Assembly: GCA_905200615.1 (NCBI GenBank)
Contig: CAJKLB010000009.1
Coordinates: 5,531 to 69,530 of the forward strand
From: an uncultured Selenomonadales bacterium
GTDB taxonomy: Bacteria > Bacillota > Clostridia > Christensenellales > QALW01
Length of the DNA stretch: 64,000 nt
Direction of reading: 5' to 3'
Of the stretch, positions 9,871 to 19,228 are shown one piece after another (within the stretch, counting starts at the first letter, position 1; each line of letters starts with the position of its first letter). The notes beneath the pieces were generated by a model, which was given only the letters and a program-made list of their open reading frames with translations, was not told where the DNA came from and did no database searches. The position numbers and the translations under genes are program-made.

Positions 9871-11397
9871 CTATTCCCACTCAATTGTCGCCGGAGGCTT
9901 ACCGGTAATATCGTATACGACACGATTGATATGGGGAACCTCATTGACGATGCGGGAGGAAATTCGATCCAGAAGAGAGTAGGGGAGATGCGCATAGGTG
10001 CAGGTCATAAAATCACTTGTGATGACAGCGCGTACTGCAACGGTATAATCATACGTGCGTCCGTCACCCATAACGCCCACGCTTCGCGTATTAGTCAAAA
10101 CGGCAAAATATTGATGCGCTTTTGCGCGAGAGTGAGAGATTTCATCGCGTACGATCGCGTCAGCTTCACGCAAAACATCTAATTTTTCTTTGGTTATCTC
10201 ACCTACAATACGGATTGCTAACCCCGGACCGGGGAACGGTTGACGATTTATTAATACGTTAGCAAGTTTTAACCGGCGGCCAAGCTGGCGCACTTCATCT
10301 TTAAAAAGACCGCGCAACGGCTCCACTAAACCGATAAAGCCCATATCTTTCGGCAGGCCGCCTACATTATGATGGCTTTTTATTGTAGCGGAATTATTAG
10401 CGCCGGATTCGATGACGTCCGGGTAAATTGTACCTTGAGCAAGAAATTTACAGTCTCCGTATTTACGGGCTTCTTCCTCAAAGAGGGCTACGAATTCACG
10501 ACCGATAATTTTACGTTTTTGTTCCGGATCGGTAACACCGCTGAGCTTTTTAAGAAAACGATCCTGAGCGTTGACACGTACGAATTGAAGCTTTTTCTTT
10601 GAAAATACGGCTTCAATTTCATCCCCCTCGTTTTTGCGCATACAGCCGTGATCTACAAAGATGCATACAACCTGATGAGGAATGGCTTTTTCAAGCAATG
10701 CTGCGCATACAGAGGAATCTACGCCGCCGGAGAGGCCTAAAAGAACCTTTTCATTGCCTACTTGAGCACGGATAGCCTGAACCTGCTGTTGAATGTAATC
10801 TTCCATGGTAAAATCACCTGTTGCGCCGCAGATGTTATAAACAAAATTTTTGATCATTGCGGTACCGTTTTCGGTCGTTTCTACTTCCGGATGAAACTGC
10901 AATCCGTAAAGATTTCTTTGGGTGTTGGCAATGGCGGCATTGGTACAGTTATCAGAATGGGCGATAGAAATAAAGCCCGGCGGGAGAGTTTCTACATGGT
11001 CTGTATGGCTCATCAGAGTTTTATTGTTTTGCGGAATGTTTTTAAATAAAAGAGAAGACGTATCAAGAATAGTGTCAATTTTACCATATTCGCGCATAAA
11101 ACCGCTTTCTACGGTGCCGCCGAGCGTGTGACACATCAGCTGAAGACCGTAGCATATACCCAAAACAGGAATTCCCAGGTCAAAAACGGCAGGATCGCAT
11201 GTCGGTGCGTTCACTTCATATACACTGCTGGGACCTCCGGTAAAGATAATTCCTATAGGATTCAATTCTTTGATTTGTGCTGCGGTAAGATTTCCCGGTT
11301 TGATAACGGAATACACATGACACTCACGCACGCGCCGGGCAATCAGTTCTTTGTATTGACCGCCGAAATCAAGTACAAGTATGGTTTGGTTTTGCAT
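9871..11397 (-). CDS. guaA: GMP synthase (glutamine-hydrolysing)
   Basis: This is a full-length 508-residue bifunctional GMP synthase that converts XMP to GMP with ATP and glutamine. The N-terminal class I amidotransferase has its nucleophile at Cys82 in GICYGLQ and a GLQFHPEVE histidine/glutamate pair. The ATP pyrophosphatase domain has the PP-loop [12 protein letters not shown]. The C-terminal dimerisation domain ends in the invariant PPATIEWE. It is monocistronic. The upstream region has a consensus promoter but no purine-riboswitch-like fold that I could find in the short leader. Confidence 0.97.
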   Translation of the reverse strand: MQNQTILVLDFGGQYKELIARRVRECHVYSVIKPGNLTAAQIKELNPIGIIFTGGPSSVYEVNAPTCDPAVFDLGIPVLGICYGLQLMCHTLGGTVESGFMREYGKIDTILDTSSLLFKNIPQNNKTLMSHTDHVETLPPGFISIAHSDNCTNAAIANTQRNLYGLQFHPEVETTENGTAMIKNFVYNICGATGDFTMEDYIQQQVQAIRAQVGNEKVLLGLSGGVDSSVCAALLEKAIPHQVVCIFVDHGCMRKNEGDEIEAVFSKKKLQFVRVNAQDRFLKKLSGVTDPEQKRKIIGREFVALFEEEARKYGDCKFLAQGTIYPDVIESGANNSATIKSHHNVGGLPKDMGFIGLVEPLRGLFKDEVRQLGRRLKLANVLINRQPFPGPGLAIRIVGEITKEKLDVLREADAIVRDEISHSRAKAHQYFAVLTNTRSVGVMGDGRTYDYTVAVRAVITSDFMTCTYAHLPYSLLDRISSRIVNEVPHINRVVYDITGKPPATIEWE

Positions 11398-11436
11398 AAA
11401 AAATCTTCCTTAAAATAATATTTATATTACGCATTG

Positions 11437-11465
11437 AATATATAATAAAATGCGCATTTTGTCAA
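11437..11465 (-). promoter_or_regulatory. guaA promoter
   Basis: On the minus strand TTGACA (11460-11465), a 17-base spacer and TATATT (11437-11442) lie about 40 bases upstream of the guaA ATG, which is preceded by AAGGAAG. Confidence 0.8.
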
Positions 11466-11550
11466 TAAAAAAGACCATAGCGTTCCTAAGAAACAATGGT
11501 TTTGAAGAATAAAAACAGATTTTTTTTTTTATGAGAACAGCAGATAAATA

Positions 11551-11579
11551 TTGCTAAAAAATGCGTTTGATGATATAAT
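11551..11579 (+). promoter_or_regulatory. asnA operon promoter
   Basis: TTGCTA (11551-11556) and TATAAT (11574-11579) are separated by 17 bases. Transcription would begin about 28 bases before the asnA ATG at 11614, leaving no room for a T-box leader. This also rules out the earlier in-frame start at 11551. Confidence 0.8.
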
Positions 11580-11613
11580 GCATACGATAAAAATAAAGAA
11601 TTCGAGGGATGCT

Positions 11614-12621
11614 ATGAATCATGTAATGATACCTCGGCATTATGAGGAAAAATTAGACATTTATCAAACACAGCTTGCTATCGGCAGATTAAAACAAATA
11701 TTTCAAAAAAAATTAGCAGCCGCGCTGAACTTGAAACGCGTAACGGCGCCGTTATTTGTTTTACCGGAAACCGGATTAAATGATGATTTAAACGGAGTAG
11801 AACGAGCGGTTACTTTTGATATAAAGGCTACGGGGAAAATGGCGCAAGTGGTTCATTCCCTTGCAAAGTGGAAACGCATGGCGTTGCATGACTACCATTT
11901 TGAAATCGGGACAGGATTATATACGGATATGAACGCGATACGCCGTGATGAAGAGTTGGATAATTTTCATTCCGTGTATGTTGACCAATGGGATTGGGAA
12001 CGGGTGATTACACGAGAACAAAGGAATATCGAATTTTTAAAAAGCACGGTAGAGCAGATCGTTACGGCTATTGCCGATACCTTGCAGGAGATAAAAAAAG
12101 AATTCCCCGCGCTTACGGCGAACGTTAAGCGGGAAGTTGCATTTATTACTTCACAGGAGCTGGAAGATTTATATCCCGCGCTTTCCCCCAAAGAACGGGA
12201 AAATAGGTATACAAAGGAGCATGGCACAGTTTTTATTATGCAGATCGGGGATCGCCTGAAATCCGGAAAGCCGCATGACGGCAGAGCCCCGGATTATGAT
12301 GATTGGAAACTTAACGGTGATATTTTCTTTTGGAATGATGTGCTGGAGTGTGCTATGGAAATTTCATCAATGGGAATACGAGTGGATGAAAAGGCGCTGG
12401 ATGAGCAATTGAATAAGACAGATTGCAATTATCGGCGTGTTTTGCCTTTTCATCGTATGCTGCTGGCAGGGGAATTGCCGCTTACGATCGGCGGCGGTAT
12501 CGGACAATCCAGATTATGTATGCTGCTGCTGCAAAAAGCACATATCGGTCAGGTTCAGGTATCGGTTTGGGATGAGGAAACGATAAAAACTTGCAGTGAA
12601 AACGGTATTTCCTTGCTTTAA
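11614..12621 (+). CDS. asnA: Aspartate-ammonia ligase (asparagine synthetase A)
   Basis: The 335-residue protein is of normal AsnA length and fold, a class II tRNA-synthetase-like ligase that makes asparagine from aspartate, ammonia and ATP. Characteristic blocks are APLFVLPETGLNDDLNGVERAVTFDI near the N-terminus, HSLAKWKRMAL, the FHSVYVDQWDWE region and the C-terminal TIGGGIGQSRLCMLLLQK. The start MNHVMIPRHYEEKL matches the usual family N-terminus and has GAGGG 6 bases upstream. It leads an operon with the TSCPD protein, an alcohol dehydrogenase and rhaM, an unusual partnership for asparagine synthesis. Confidence 0.95.
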   Translation: MNHVMIPRHYEEKLDIYQTQLAIGRLKQIFQKKLAAALNLKRVTAPLFVLPETGLNDDLNGVERAVTFDIKATGKMAQVVHSLAKWKRMALHDYHFEIGTGLYTDMNAIRRDEELDNFHSVYVDQWDWERVITREQRNIEFLKSTVEQIVTAIADTLQEIKKEFPALTANVKREVAFITSQELEDLYPALSPKERENRYTKEHGTVFIMQIGDRLKSGKPHDGRAPDYDDWKLNGDIFFWNDVLECAMEISSMGIRVDEKALDEQLNKTDCNYRRVLPFHRMLLAGELPLTIGGGIGQSRLCMLLLQKAHIGQVQVSVWDEETIKTCSENGISLL

Positions 12622-12646
12622 TGAAAACGATAAGGAGGAATTTTTA

Positions 12647-12907
12647 ATGCGTTATGATTACCAGACAAAAGGAACCTGTTCTACAAAAATTTCTTTTGAT
12701 ATTGACGGAAATGTTATAAGAAATGTCCAATTTACCGGCGGATGCAACGGTAATTTAAAGGCAATTTCTTCTTTAGTTGACGGAATGACCGTGCAGGAAA
12801 TTGAAAAGAAACTTCAGGGAATTACCTGCGGATGGAAGAAAACCAGTTGTTCCGATCAGTTAGCCAATGCGGTCCGTAAGGCTTATGAGGAAAGCAGGCA
12901 TGAATGA
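12647..12907 (+). CDS. TSCPD-domain protein (TIGR03905-type)
   Basis: This 86-residue protein fits the small family named for its C-terminal TSCPD motif; here it reads KTSCSDQLANAVRKA near the end. The N-terminus YQTKGTCSTKISFDIDG and central VQFTGGCNGNLKAISSLVDGM are typical. Related domains occur at the C-terminus of some ribonucleotide reductases, and the conserved cysteines suggest metal or thiol chemistry, but the function is not established. The start ATG 12647 has AAGGAGG upstream, and the gene overlaps the following dehydrogenase by 8 bases. Confidence 0.85.
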   Translation: MRYDYQTKGTCSTKISFDIDGNVIRNVQFTGGCNGNLKAISSLVDGMTVQEIEKKLQGITCGWKKTSCSDQLANAVRKAYEESRHE

Positions 12908-14060
12908 TTTTGTTTTCTATACGCCAACCCAAGTATTTTTTGGAAAAAACGCGTTGAGCAATATCGCTTTTCATATTCGCCGGCTGGGCGCCTCCCGTGT
13001 ACTGCTGCATTTCGGCGGACATTCGGCGCTTTCTTCGGGGGTTATTGATAAAATAGAGTCGCAGTTGGCGCAAAACGATATAGATAGCGTTCGTCTTGGC
13101 GGCGTTTCTCCGAATCCGCGCATTGAACTGGTTCGCCAAGGAATCCGGCTTTGCAAAGATGAGAAAATCGATTTTATTCTTGCGATCGGCGGCGGTAGTG
13201 TTATTGACAGTGCCAAAAGCATTGGAATGGGGCTTGCAAATGAAAAAGATCCTTGGGAAATGATTTCTCAAAATATAATGCCTGAAAAACATTTTCCGAT
13301 GGGCTGTGTGCTTACAATCGCCGCGGCAGGCAGTGAGATGAGTAATTCCCATGTCATCACAAACGGTATTATAAAGCGGTCACTCAATCATGATTTGCTG
13401 CGTCCGGATATCGCTTTTTTAAATCCTGAGCTGACCTATACGGTATCGCGCTTTCAAACCGGCTGTGGCACAGTCGATATTATGATGCATACGCTGGAAC
13501 GCTTTTTTACCGCGGATGATACGGTTCAGCCTACGGATGCACTGGCTTTGGCGCTTTTAAAACAAGTAAAGCTTGCGGGTGAAACAGCCGCCGATGATCC
13601 GGAAAATTATGAGGCAAGAGCAACACTTATGTGGGCGTCCAGTCTTTCCCATAACGGATTGACCGGCTGCGGAAAGAATACATTGTTTCCTGTACATAAG
13701 CTGGAGCATGATTTCAGCGGATTATATGATGTTGCTCACGGCGCGGGGCTTTCGGTTTTATTTCCTGCATGGGCAAAATATGTTTATCACTATGATCTTC
13801 CTCATTTTTCGCTTTTGGCACGGGAAGTATTTGATGTATGTCATGCGGATGATGCGGTTGCCGCATGGCAGGGAATAGAGAGCATGAAAGAATTTTTTAA
13901 ACATATCGGAATGCCGGTAACCATGAAGGAATTGGGAATTAAAAAAGAAGATTTTTGCAAAATTGCCGATATGACAACAGATGGCGGAAATAAAAAAATA
14001 TTGTCATATATACCTCTTGAAAAAGAGGATATTTTAAAAATTTATGAATTAGCAAAGTAA
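12900..14060 (+). CDS. Iron-containing alcohol dehydrogenase (BDH/YqhD-like)
   Basis: The 386-residue protein belongs to the group III metal-dependent alcohol dehydrogenases. It starts MNDFVFYTPTQVFFGKNAL and has the NAD(P)-binding AIGGGSVIDSAKS. Metal ligands are visible in GTVDIMMHTLE (Asp and His) and in HKLEHDFSGLYDVAHGAGL (two His). Close relatives are butanol dehydrogenases and YqhD aldehyde reductases. Because rhaM follows, a role in reducing lactaldehyde to 1,2-propanediol during deoxyhexose breakdown is possible but unproven. The start overlaps the TSCPD gene. Confidence 0.9.
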   Translation: MNDFVFYTPTQVFFGKNALSNIAFHIRRLGASRVLLHFGGHSALSSGVIDKIESQLAQNDIDSVRLGGVSPNPRIELVRQGIRLCKDEKIDFILAIGGGSVIDSAKSIGMGLANEKDPWEMISQNIMPEKHFPMGCVLTIAAAGSEMSNSHVITNGIIKRSLNHDLLRPDIAFLNPELTYTVSRFQTGCGTVDIMMHTLERFFTADDTVQPTDALALALLKQVKLAGETAADDPENYEARATLMWASSLSHNGLTGCGKNTLFPVHKLEHDFSGLYDVAHGAGLSVLFPAWAKYVYHYDLPHFSLLAREVFDVCHADDAVAAWQGIESMKEFFKHIGMPVTMKELGIKKEDFCKIADMTTDGGNKKILSYIPLEKEDILKIYELAK

Positions 14061-14074
14061 CGGAGGATTTTAGT

Positions 14075-14392
14075 ATGGAAAGATATGCATGGAAAGCGGT
14101 TGTGAAAGAAGGATGCCTTGAGGAATATGTTCGCAGGCATCAGGAAATTTGGCCGGAGTTGGTGGAATTGTTAAAACAGGCCGGCGTATGCAATTACAGT
14201 ATATGGAATGTAGGAAATGAACTTTTTGGTTATTATGAATGCGCCAAAGGCGTTGATTTTGCGGCTAAAACACAGGCAGAGAGTCCCTTGGTGGATAAAT
14301 GGAACGAGTATATGAAAGATGTAATGATCATGGAAATGGATCCGGTTACAGGTGCACAGCCGATGCTTACCGAGGTTTTTCGGCTGGATTAA
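14075..14392 (+). CDS. rhaM: L-rhamnose mutarotase
   Basis: The 105-residue protein matches RhaM throughout: RYAWKAVVKEGCLEEYVRRH at the start, then EIWPELVELLKQAGVCNYSIW, the PLVDKWNEYM block and a C-terminal MLTEVFRLD. RhaM interconverts the anomers of L-rhamnose so that rhamnose isomerase gets its preferred form. The family can also act on related sugars. It begins 14 bases after the dehydrogenase with a GGAGG site. No rhamnose isomerase, kinase or aldolase is in the window, so this is a detached copy. A terminator follows at once. Confidence 0.9.
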   Translation: MERYAWKAVVKEGCLEEYVRRHQEIWPELVELLKQAGVCNYSIWNVGNELFGYYECAKGVDFAAKTQAESPLVDKWNEYMKDVMIMEMDPVTGAQPMLTEVFRLD

Positions 14393-14400
14393 TTAATGAA

Positions 14401-14442
14401 AAGTCTTGATTTGCAGATAAAAGCAAAATCAAGGCTTTTTTT
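14401..14442 (+). terminator. Terminator of the asnA-rhaM operon
   Basis: AAGTCTTGATTTGC (14401-14414) pairs with GCAAAATCAAGGCTT (14423-14437) with one bulge and one wobble, followed by a run of seven T. Confidence 0.8.
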
Positions 14443-14743
14443 ATGGTATTTTTTAATTACGGATAATTTGTGAATAGAAAAAATAAAATTTTAATAGTTG
14501 ATTTTCCATACAAAAGCAGGCTTTAAGGAATTTCAGAAGGTGAAAATAAATTTTTTATTCATACGATGATACTAATTCTGAGGATTGCCTTCAAGATAAA
14601 GCATTTGTGAACAATAAAATTTTTTTAATTTTATAACGAATGATATGATGAAAAAATAAAGCAAATGCTGACGTTGTAAAAGCTTGATTTTTGTCTAAAT
14701 AGACGGTATAATGAAACAAGAAAAAGAAAGGAATTCTTTATTT
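14443..14743 (+). promoter_or_regulatory. Gene-free stretch with the sulfatase promoter at 14684-14712
   Basis: About 300 AT-rich bases contain no plausible gene. The end holds a strong promoter: TTGATT (14684-14689), a 17-base spacer and TATAAT (14707-14712). An in-frame ATG at 14711 overlaps the -10 box, so it cannot be the translation start; the ATG at 14744 with AAAGGA is used. The sequence upstream of the promoter could hold a regulator site for glycan induction, but I see no clear inverted repeat. Confidence 0.7.
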
Positions 14744-16369
14744 ATGAGTAAGCAACCGAATATTGTTTTGATTATGGCTGATCAACTGGCCGCTTCTTTT
14801 ATTGGCTGTTACGGCAGCGGCGTAGCGTCTACGCCGAATTTAGATACGTTAGCGGAAAATGGCTGCCGTTTTACCAGAAATTATGCCGCCGCTCCGGTAT
14901 GCGCCCCTAACCGCGCCTGCATTTTGACAGGGCGATCCACCAGCATTAATGGAATTTGCTTTAATAATTTTTCATTAGGCGGAGAAAATCCGGCGTATCC
15001 GCATGTGCTGCGCCGTAACGGATATGTTACCGGAGGTTTCGGAAAATTCCATGTTACCCCCATGATGTGGCCGGTACCGCGGAACTTGGAACATTTAGGG
15101 TTTGAAGAATCGGTTGTCTCAGAAGATCCGAAATGGGGGCCGTATATTGATTGGGTAAAGGAAAATTATCCGCAATATCTTGATCGGGTAATTGCTATTA
15201 CCAATGATCACAGCGGTCAGCGCGGCGCGTCCGTTCCTGTTGAAACACTGCAGGGAGCTACCAAGGAAGAAGTAGAAAATAAGAAACAGTGGTTTGAGGA
15301 GTATATGCGTCCGCGCATGGAAGAATCTTTATGGGATAGAATGTATCCGTCTCCTGTGCCGGCGGAGGCTCATGACACCCGATATATTACCGAACTCGGC
15401 CTTGATTTTATTAACAGGCATGCCGGTAAAGACCAGCCTTTCTTCTGTCATATTTCCTATGTGGATCCGCATGATCCGTACAATCCGCCGGAGCCGTATG
15501 CTTCCATGTTCTCACCGGAGGATATGCTTGACGCGCTGCCTCAGGAATGGACGGAAGAGGATTTTCCGTATTTGGCGCAGGCACAAAAAGGGTATCTCCG
15601 CTTTGATAAAATTAAAGATTCCCCCGAAGCTGTTGCAAAACTTCGCGCGCTTTATCATGGTTCCATTAAATTTATTGATGATCAGATCGGCAGAGTGATT
15701 GCCAGAATAAAGGAATTGGGCATTTGGGATGATACGATTATTATCTTTACCACGGATCACGGAGATCTGATGGGAGATCACGGATTGATTGCAAAAGGGG
15801 AAACGCACTATGACGCTTGTATCAGAACGCCGCTGATTGTATCGGGAGGACCCATAGCAAAGGGGGTTGTTTCCGAAAGACTGACAAGTTCACTGGATTT
15901 GTATCCTACGCTTTGCGCATGGGCACAGACTCCCAAGGAAGAATTACCGCCAATAGAGGGAATATCTTTTGCAAATGTATGTACAGGGGCTTCGGATGAT
16001 CCGCATCAGGAAATCGGTGTCATGATGGGTAATAGCTCTACGATTATTACACAAGACGGCTATCGCCTTACCTTGCATACCGCGCAAAAACTTACCGGAC
16101 AAATGTTTTATTTGCGGCAAGATCCCTTTGAACAGCATAATTTGTATCGGGATCCGGCCTATAATGCCAAAAAACAGGAATTGCTCGAAAGGTTGGTACG
16201 TATAAAAAACCGTCCCGCTACAGTACCCCAGTACGCGGTTTTGCCGGTAAAAGACGGCCGCGCGTTTATTAACGATGGCTGTACGAAAAGTATTCCGTTA
16301 TATCCGCAAACACGTTCTCCATGGCATGAGGATATTCCCAAGCCTTGCTGGCGCGGAGAAAAAAAGTAA
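14744..16369 (+). CDS. Cys-type sulfatase (family S1), glycan or choline sulfatase-like
   Basis: The 541-residue protein is a type I sulfatase. N-terminal metal ligands lie in MADQLAASFIGCYG and the catalytic CxPxR motif is C53-A-P-N-R57, whose cysteine must be converted to formylglycine. Other conserved parts are GKFHVTPM, the catalytic HISYVDPHDPYNPPEPY and TTDHGDLMGDHGL with the second metal-binding Asp/His pair. There is no signal peptide, so it appears cytoplasmic and would act on imported sulfated sugars or small sulfate esters. It is followed after 58 bases by a second sulfatase and then a maturase, forming a desulfation unit. The exact substrate cannot be read from the sequence. Confidence 0.92.
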   Translation: MSKQPNIVLIMADQLAASFIGCYGSGVASTPNLDTLAENGCRFTRNYAAAPVCAPNRACILTGRSTSINGICFNNFSLGGENPAYPHVLRRNGYVTGGFGKFHVTPMMWPVPRNLEHLGFEESVVSEDPKWGPYIDWVKENYPQYLDRVIAITNDHSGQRGASVPVETLQGATKEEVENKKQWFEEYMRPRMEESLWDRMYPSPVPAEAHDTRYITELGLDFINRHAGKDQPFFCHISYVDPHDPYNPPEPYASMFSPEDMLDALPQEWTEEDFPYLAQAQKGYLRFDKIKDSPEAVAKLRALYHGSIKFIDDQIGRVIARIKELGIWDDTIIIFTTDHGDLMGDHGLIAKGETHYDACIRTPLIVSGGPIAKGVVSERLTSSLDLYPTLCAWAQTPKEELPPIEGISFANVCTGASDDPHQEIGVMMGNSSTIITQDGYRLTLHTAQKLTGQMFYLRQDPFEQHNLYRDPAYNAKKQELLERLVRIKNRPATVPQYAVLPVKDGRAFINDGCTKSIPLYPQTRSPWHEDIPKPCWRGEKK

Positions 16370-16427
16370 AACCCGCTATTACCATTGCTTATGATTGATT
16401 TACAGTATTTCAGAAAGGAATAAAAAA

Positions 16428-17852
16428 ATGAAAAATGTTCTTTTGCTTTTTACCGATCAGCAGCGCAGCGATACAATTGCCGCCTTGGGAAATCCGATTA
16501 TCCAAACGCCGGCCTTAGACGCGCTAGCCGGAGATTCAACGGTGTTTTCCCGCTGTTACACTCCGTCACCGGTATGTGTGCCTGCTCGGTTGTGTATGAT
16601 GCAGGGAACATATCCCAATCGCAACGGCTGTAATGATAATATGGATAATTTCCGTTATGAAGGAAAAACCTTGTATCAACGCTTTACTGAGCAAGGATAT
16701 ACAACAATGGGAATCGGCAAGATGCATTTTCCCTGTGATGCGTATGGCCTTCATGGCTTTGCCGCACGAAAGACGCAGGAAGAATTGGCTGCGCCGCAAG
16801 ACGATTATTACAAATATTTAGTGCAAAACGGCTATACAGATGTATTTGATTATAACGGTCAGCGCAGTGAGATGTATTATATTCCGCAAATTTCCCGTTT
16901 GCCGCAGCAGGTACATCCGACACAGTGGGTAGGGGATCAAGCGGTAGATTTTTTACGGAAGCAGTCATCCGAACAGCCTTTTTTTCTGATGACCTCCTTT
17001 ATTCATCCTCATCCGCCGTTTGCTCCGCCTATTCCGTGGAATAAGCTTTATCGCCGTAATCTGCCGGCGCCCTTCGTTCCCGAAGAAAGCAAAGAGCTGA
17101 TAAGCTATCATAATATATTGCAAAACCAATATAAAGGATTGAGCGTTGGCATTGATCAACATTTGCTGGGACTGTTAAAAGGTTTTTATTATGCTTGTAT
17201 TTCGTTCGTCGATTATCAGATTTCCCGGATTATTGATATGTTGAAACAGCGGGGATTCTATGAAAACACAATTATCGTTTTTTCCTCCGATCACGGGGAA
17301 ATGCTGGGTGATTATCATTGCCTTGGAAAGCGTACCATGCTTGATGCGGCCTGTAAGGTTCCTTTGCTTATAAAAACGGGCAGCGGTCACTCTGTACGCC
17401 GTGATCCGGCTTCGTTAGTAGATATTGCGCCTACGCTGCTTTCTTTGGCCGGAATTCCGTATCAAAAAGAAGATTTTGACGGTGTTGATTTAACAAAACA
17501 GCGGCACGAGGTTGTATATTCCCAGTTCAGCAGCGGTGATACCGGTCTTTACATGGTTGCTTCGGAAAACGATAAGCTGATATACTCCCAAGCCGACCGG
17601 AGATATTGGTATTTTGATGCTTTTCCGGAAAATCATGATGCGTATCAGCCGGAACAGAAGCGGATTGGCTATATGAAGCAATTATTAAAGGATTACTGCA
17701 AAAAGGATACAGCATCTCCGGTTCGGGAAAACGTTGCCGCGAAACTGGAAGAATGCAGAAAGAAACCTTATCAGGATTTTCGGCAGGATCATGTGTTTTT
17801 GCATGAGAAAGAACTTGCCGCTATGCCGGAAGGATACCATATTGATTTATAA
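16428..17852 (+). CDS. Second Cys-type sulfatase (family S1)
   Basis: This 474-residue sulfatase differs clearly from its upstream neighbour. Its start MKNVLLLFTDQQRSDT gives the metal ligands, the formylglycine motif is C50-V-P-A-R54, and FSSDHGEMLGDY and GKRTMLDAACKVPLLI complete the active site. The HPHPPFAPPIPW block is typical of sulfatases acting on carbohydrate. No signal peptide is present. The start ATG 16428 has AGAAAGGAA; an earlier in-frame ATG lacks a ribosome binding site. The low similarity to the first sulfatase suggests a different sulfate position or sugar rather than a recent duplication. Confidence 0.92.
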   Translation: MKNVLLLFTDQQRSDTIAALGNPIIQTPALDALAGDSTVFSRCYTPSPVCVPARLCMMQGTYPNRNGCNDNMDNFRYEGKTLYQRFTEQGYTTMGIGKMHFPCDAYGLHGFAARKTQEELAAPQDDYYKYLVQNGYTDVFDYNGQRSEMYYIPQISRLPQQVHPTQWVGDQAVDFLRKQSSEQPFFLMTSFIHPHPPFAPPIPWNKLYRRNLPAPFVPEESKELISYHNILQNQYKGLSVGIDQHLLGLLKGFYYACISFVDYQISRIIDMLKQRGFYENTIIVFSSDHGEMLGDYHCLGKRTMLDAACKVPLLIKTGSGHSVRRDPASLVDIAPTLLSLAGIPYQKEDFDGVDLTKQRHEVVYSQFSSGDTGLYMVASENDKLIYSQADRRYWYFDAFPENHDAYQPEQKRIGYMKQLLKDYCKKDTASPVRENVAAKLEECRKKPYQDFRQDHVFLHEKELAAMPEGYHIDL

Positions 17853-17895
17853 AAAATTTTATACCCAAAGACGGGGATAAAGAAAAGGAGAAAAG

Positions 17896-18993
17896 ATGCC
17901 GCCGCTGTGTTTATTGATTAAACCCGCATCGGGGTTGTGTAATTTACGCTGTCGTTATTGTTTTTATCATGATGAAACTTGTAACCGCAGTCAGAAAAGC
18001 TACGGTATTATGTCGGAAAATACATTGGAAGTGCTGATACAAAAAGCGTTAGAATTTGCCAAACAGGAATGTACCTTTGCTTTTCAAGGCGGTGAGCCGA
18101 CTTTAGCCGGACTGGAGTTTTTTCAGACGGCGGTGAAACTGCAAAAAAAATATAACAGGCAAAAAATAAAAATCTATAATACAATACAGACCAACGGTTT
18201 GCTTTTAGATGATGCTTGGTGCGCTTTTTTGGCAGAAGAAAAATTTTTGGTAGGAATTTCTCTTGACGGAACCAAGGAGACCCATGATTTCTGCCGCGTA
18301 TATCCCGATGGAAAAGGCAGCTATGCGCAGGTTATGCGTGCCGTGCGCTTTTTGGAAAAACACAAGGTGGATTTTAATATTCTTACGGTAGTTTATAATG
18401 CCACGGCAAGGCATATCGTCAGTATTTACAAAGCATATAAAAAACAAAACTTCCGTTATTTGCAATTTATTCCTTGTTTGGATCCACTGGAAAAGCCTGC
18501 GGAGAGTTTTGCGCTTACGCCCGCGCGATACGCGGATTTTATGAAGCGGCTGTTTGATTGCTGGTATAAAGATTTGTTGAAAGGAAATTACATATCGATT
18601 CGGCAATTTGATAATTATATCGGAATGCTGCAGGGGCGTCCGCCTGAATGCTGCGGCTTCAGCGGTATTTGCGCGCTTCAAAACGTTGTAGAAGCCGATG
18701 GAAGTGTTTATCCGTGTGATTTTTATGTTTTAGACGCGTATCGGCTTGGAAATCTTTGTGTTGACAGCTTTGAAAAAATCGCGCAAAAAGGAAAGGAGAG
18801 CGGATTCATCGAAGCTTCCGTACCGCTTCCGCAAAAATGCCGTGAATGCCAATATTTACAATTATGTCGCAACGGATGCCGCAGGCACAGGCTGGAAGGC
18901 CCGGCCGGCGTTAACCGTTTTTGTTCTGCTTATCAAGAATTTTTTGCCTATTCTTTTGACAGAATGTTGGATTTAGCGCGTAAATTAAAATAA
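17896..18993 (+). CDS. Anaerobic sulfatase-maturating enzyme (radical SAM, SPASM domain)
   Basis: The 365-residue protein has the radical-SAM cluster motif CNLRCRYC (CX3CX2C) near residue 15, the usual FQGGEPTLAG glycine-rich stretch and a C-terminal SPASM region. That region carries cysteines in CGFSGICALQNV, VYPCDFYV and KCRECQYLQLCRNGCRRH for two auxiliary [4Fe-4S] clusters. This is the anSME layout: it oxidises the active-site Cys (or Ser) of sulfatases to formylglycine without oxygen. It lies 43 bases after two Cys-type sulfatases, its most likely clients. It supports a strictly anaerobic lifestyle. No oxygen-dependent maturase was found. Confidence 0.93.
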   Translation: MPPLCLLIKPASGLCNLRCRYCFYHDETCNRSQKSYGIMSENTLEVLIQKALEFAKQECTFAFQGGEPTLAGLEFFQTAVKLQKKYNRQKIKIYNTIQTNGLLLDDAWCAFLAEEKFLVGISLDGTKETHDFCRVYPDGKGSYAQVMRAVRFLEKHKVDFNILTVVYNATARHIVSIYKAYKKQNFRYLQFIPCLDPLEKPAESFALTPARYADFMKRLFDCWYKDLLKGNYISIRQFDNYIGMLQGRPPECCGFSGICALQNVVEADGSVYPCDFYVLDAYRLGNLCVDSFEKIAQKGKESGFIEASVPLPQKCRECQYLQLCRNGCRRHRLEGPAGVNRFCSAYQEFFAYSFDRMLDLARKLK

Positions 18994-19080
18994 TTTCAGA
19001 CTGTAGACAAAACTGAATTTTGATTTTTTTCGGCGTTCAGACCATTTCGTTTTTCTTCGGCGACAGAGCCTTATAAGTGA

Positions 19081-19106
19081 AAAACCGCTTGATAAGCGGT
19101 TTTTTA
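19081..19106. terminator. Bidirectional terminator between maturase and chromate transporter genes
   Basis: AAAACCGCTT (19081-19090) and AAGCGGTTTT form a perfect 10-base stem with a 3-base loop and a T run on the plus side and A run (U tract on minus) on the other. The rest of 18994-19228 holds nothing gene-like. Confidence 0.8.
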
Positions 19107-19228
19107 AGGGAACAGGGAGTATTGGAGAGGATAGAATGCAGTCCGAAAATCGACGAATTTCGAGTGAGAGCCCCCCCAACTAAGAGAGTGATGTCTTTGT
19201 TGACACTCCCATGATTTTTATTCGTTTT

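Noticed and set aside
11398..11550. Purine riboswitch upstream of guaA
   Set aside because: The transcription start predicted by the promoter at 11437-11465 leaves a leader of only about 35 bases, too short for the aptamer.
11580..11613. T-box leader before asnA
   Set aside because: The promoter leaves fewer than 35 bases of leader; no T-box sequence or specifier stem is present.
18205..18681. Long minus-strand frame within the sulfatase maturase gene
   Set aside because: It is opposite a gene with full radical-SAM and SPASM motifs and has no start signals.
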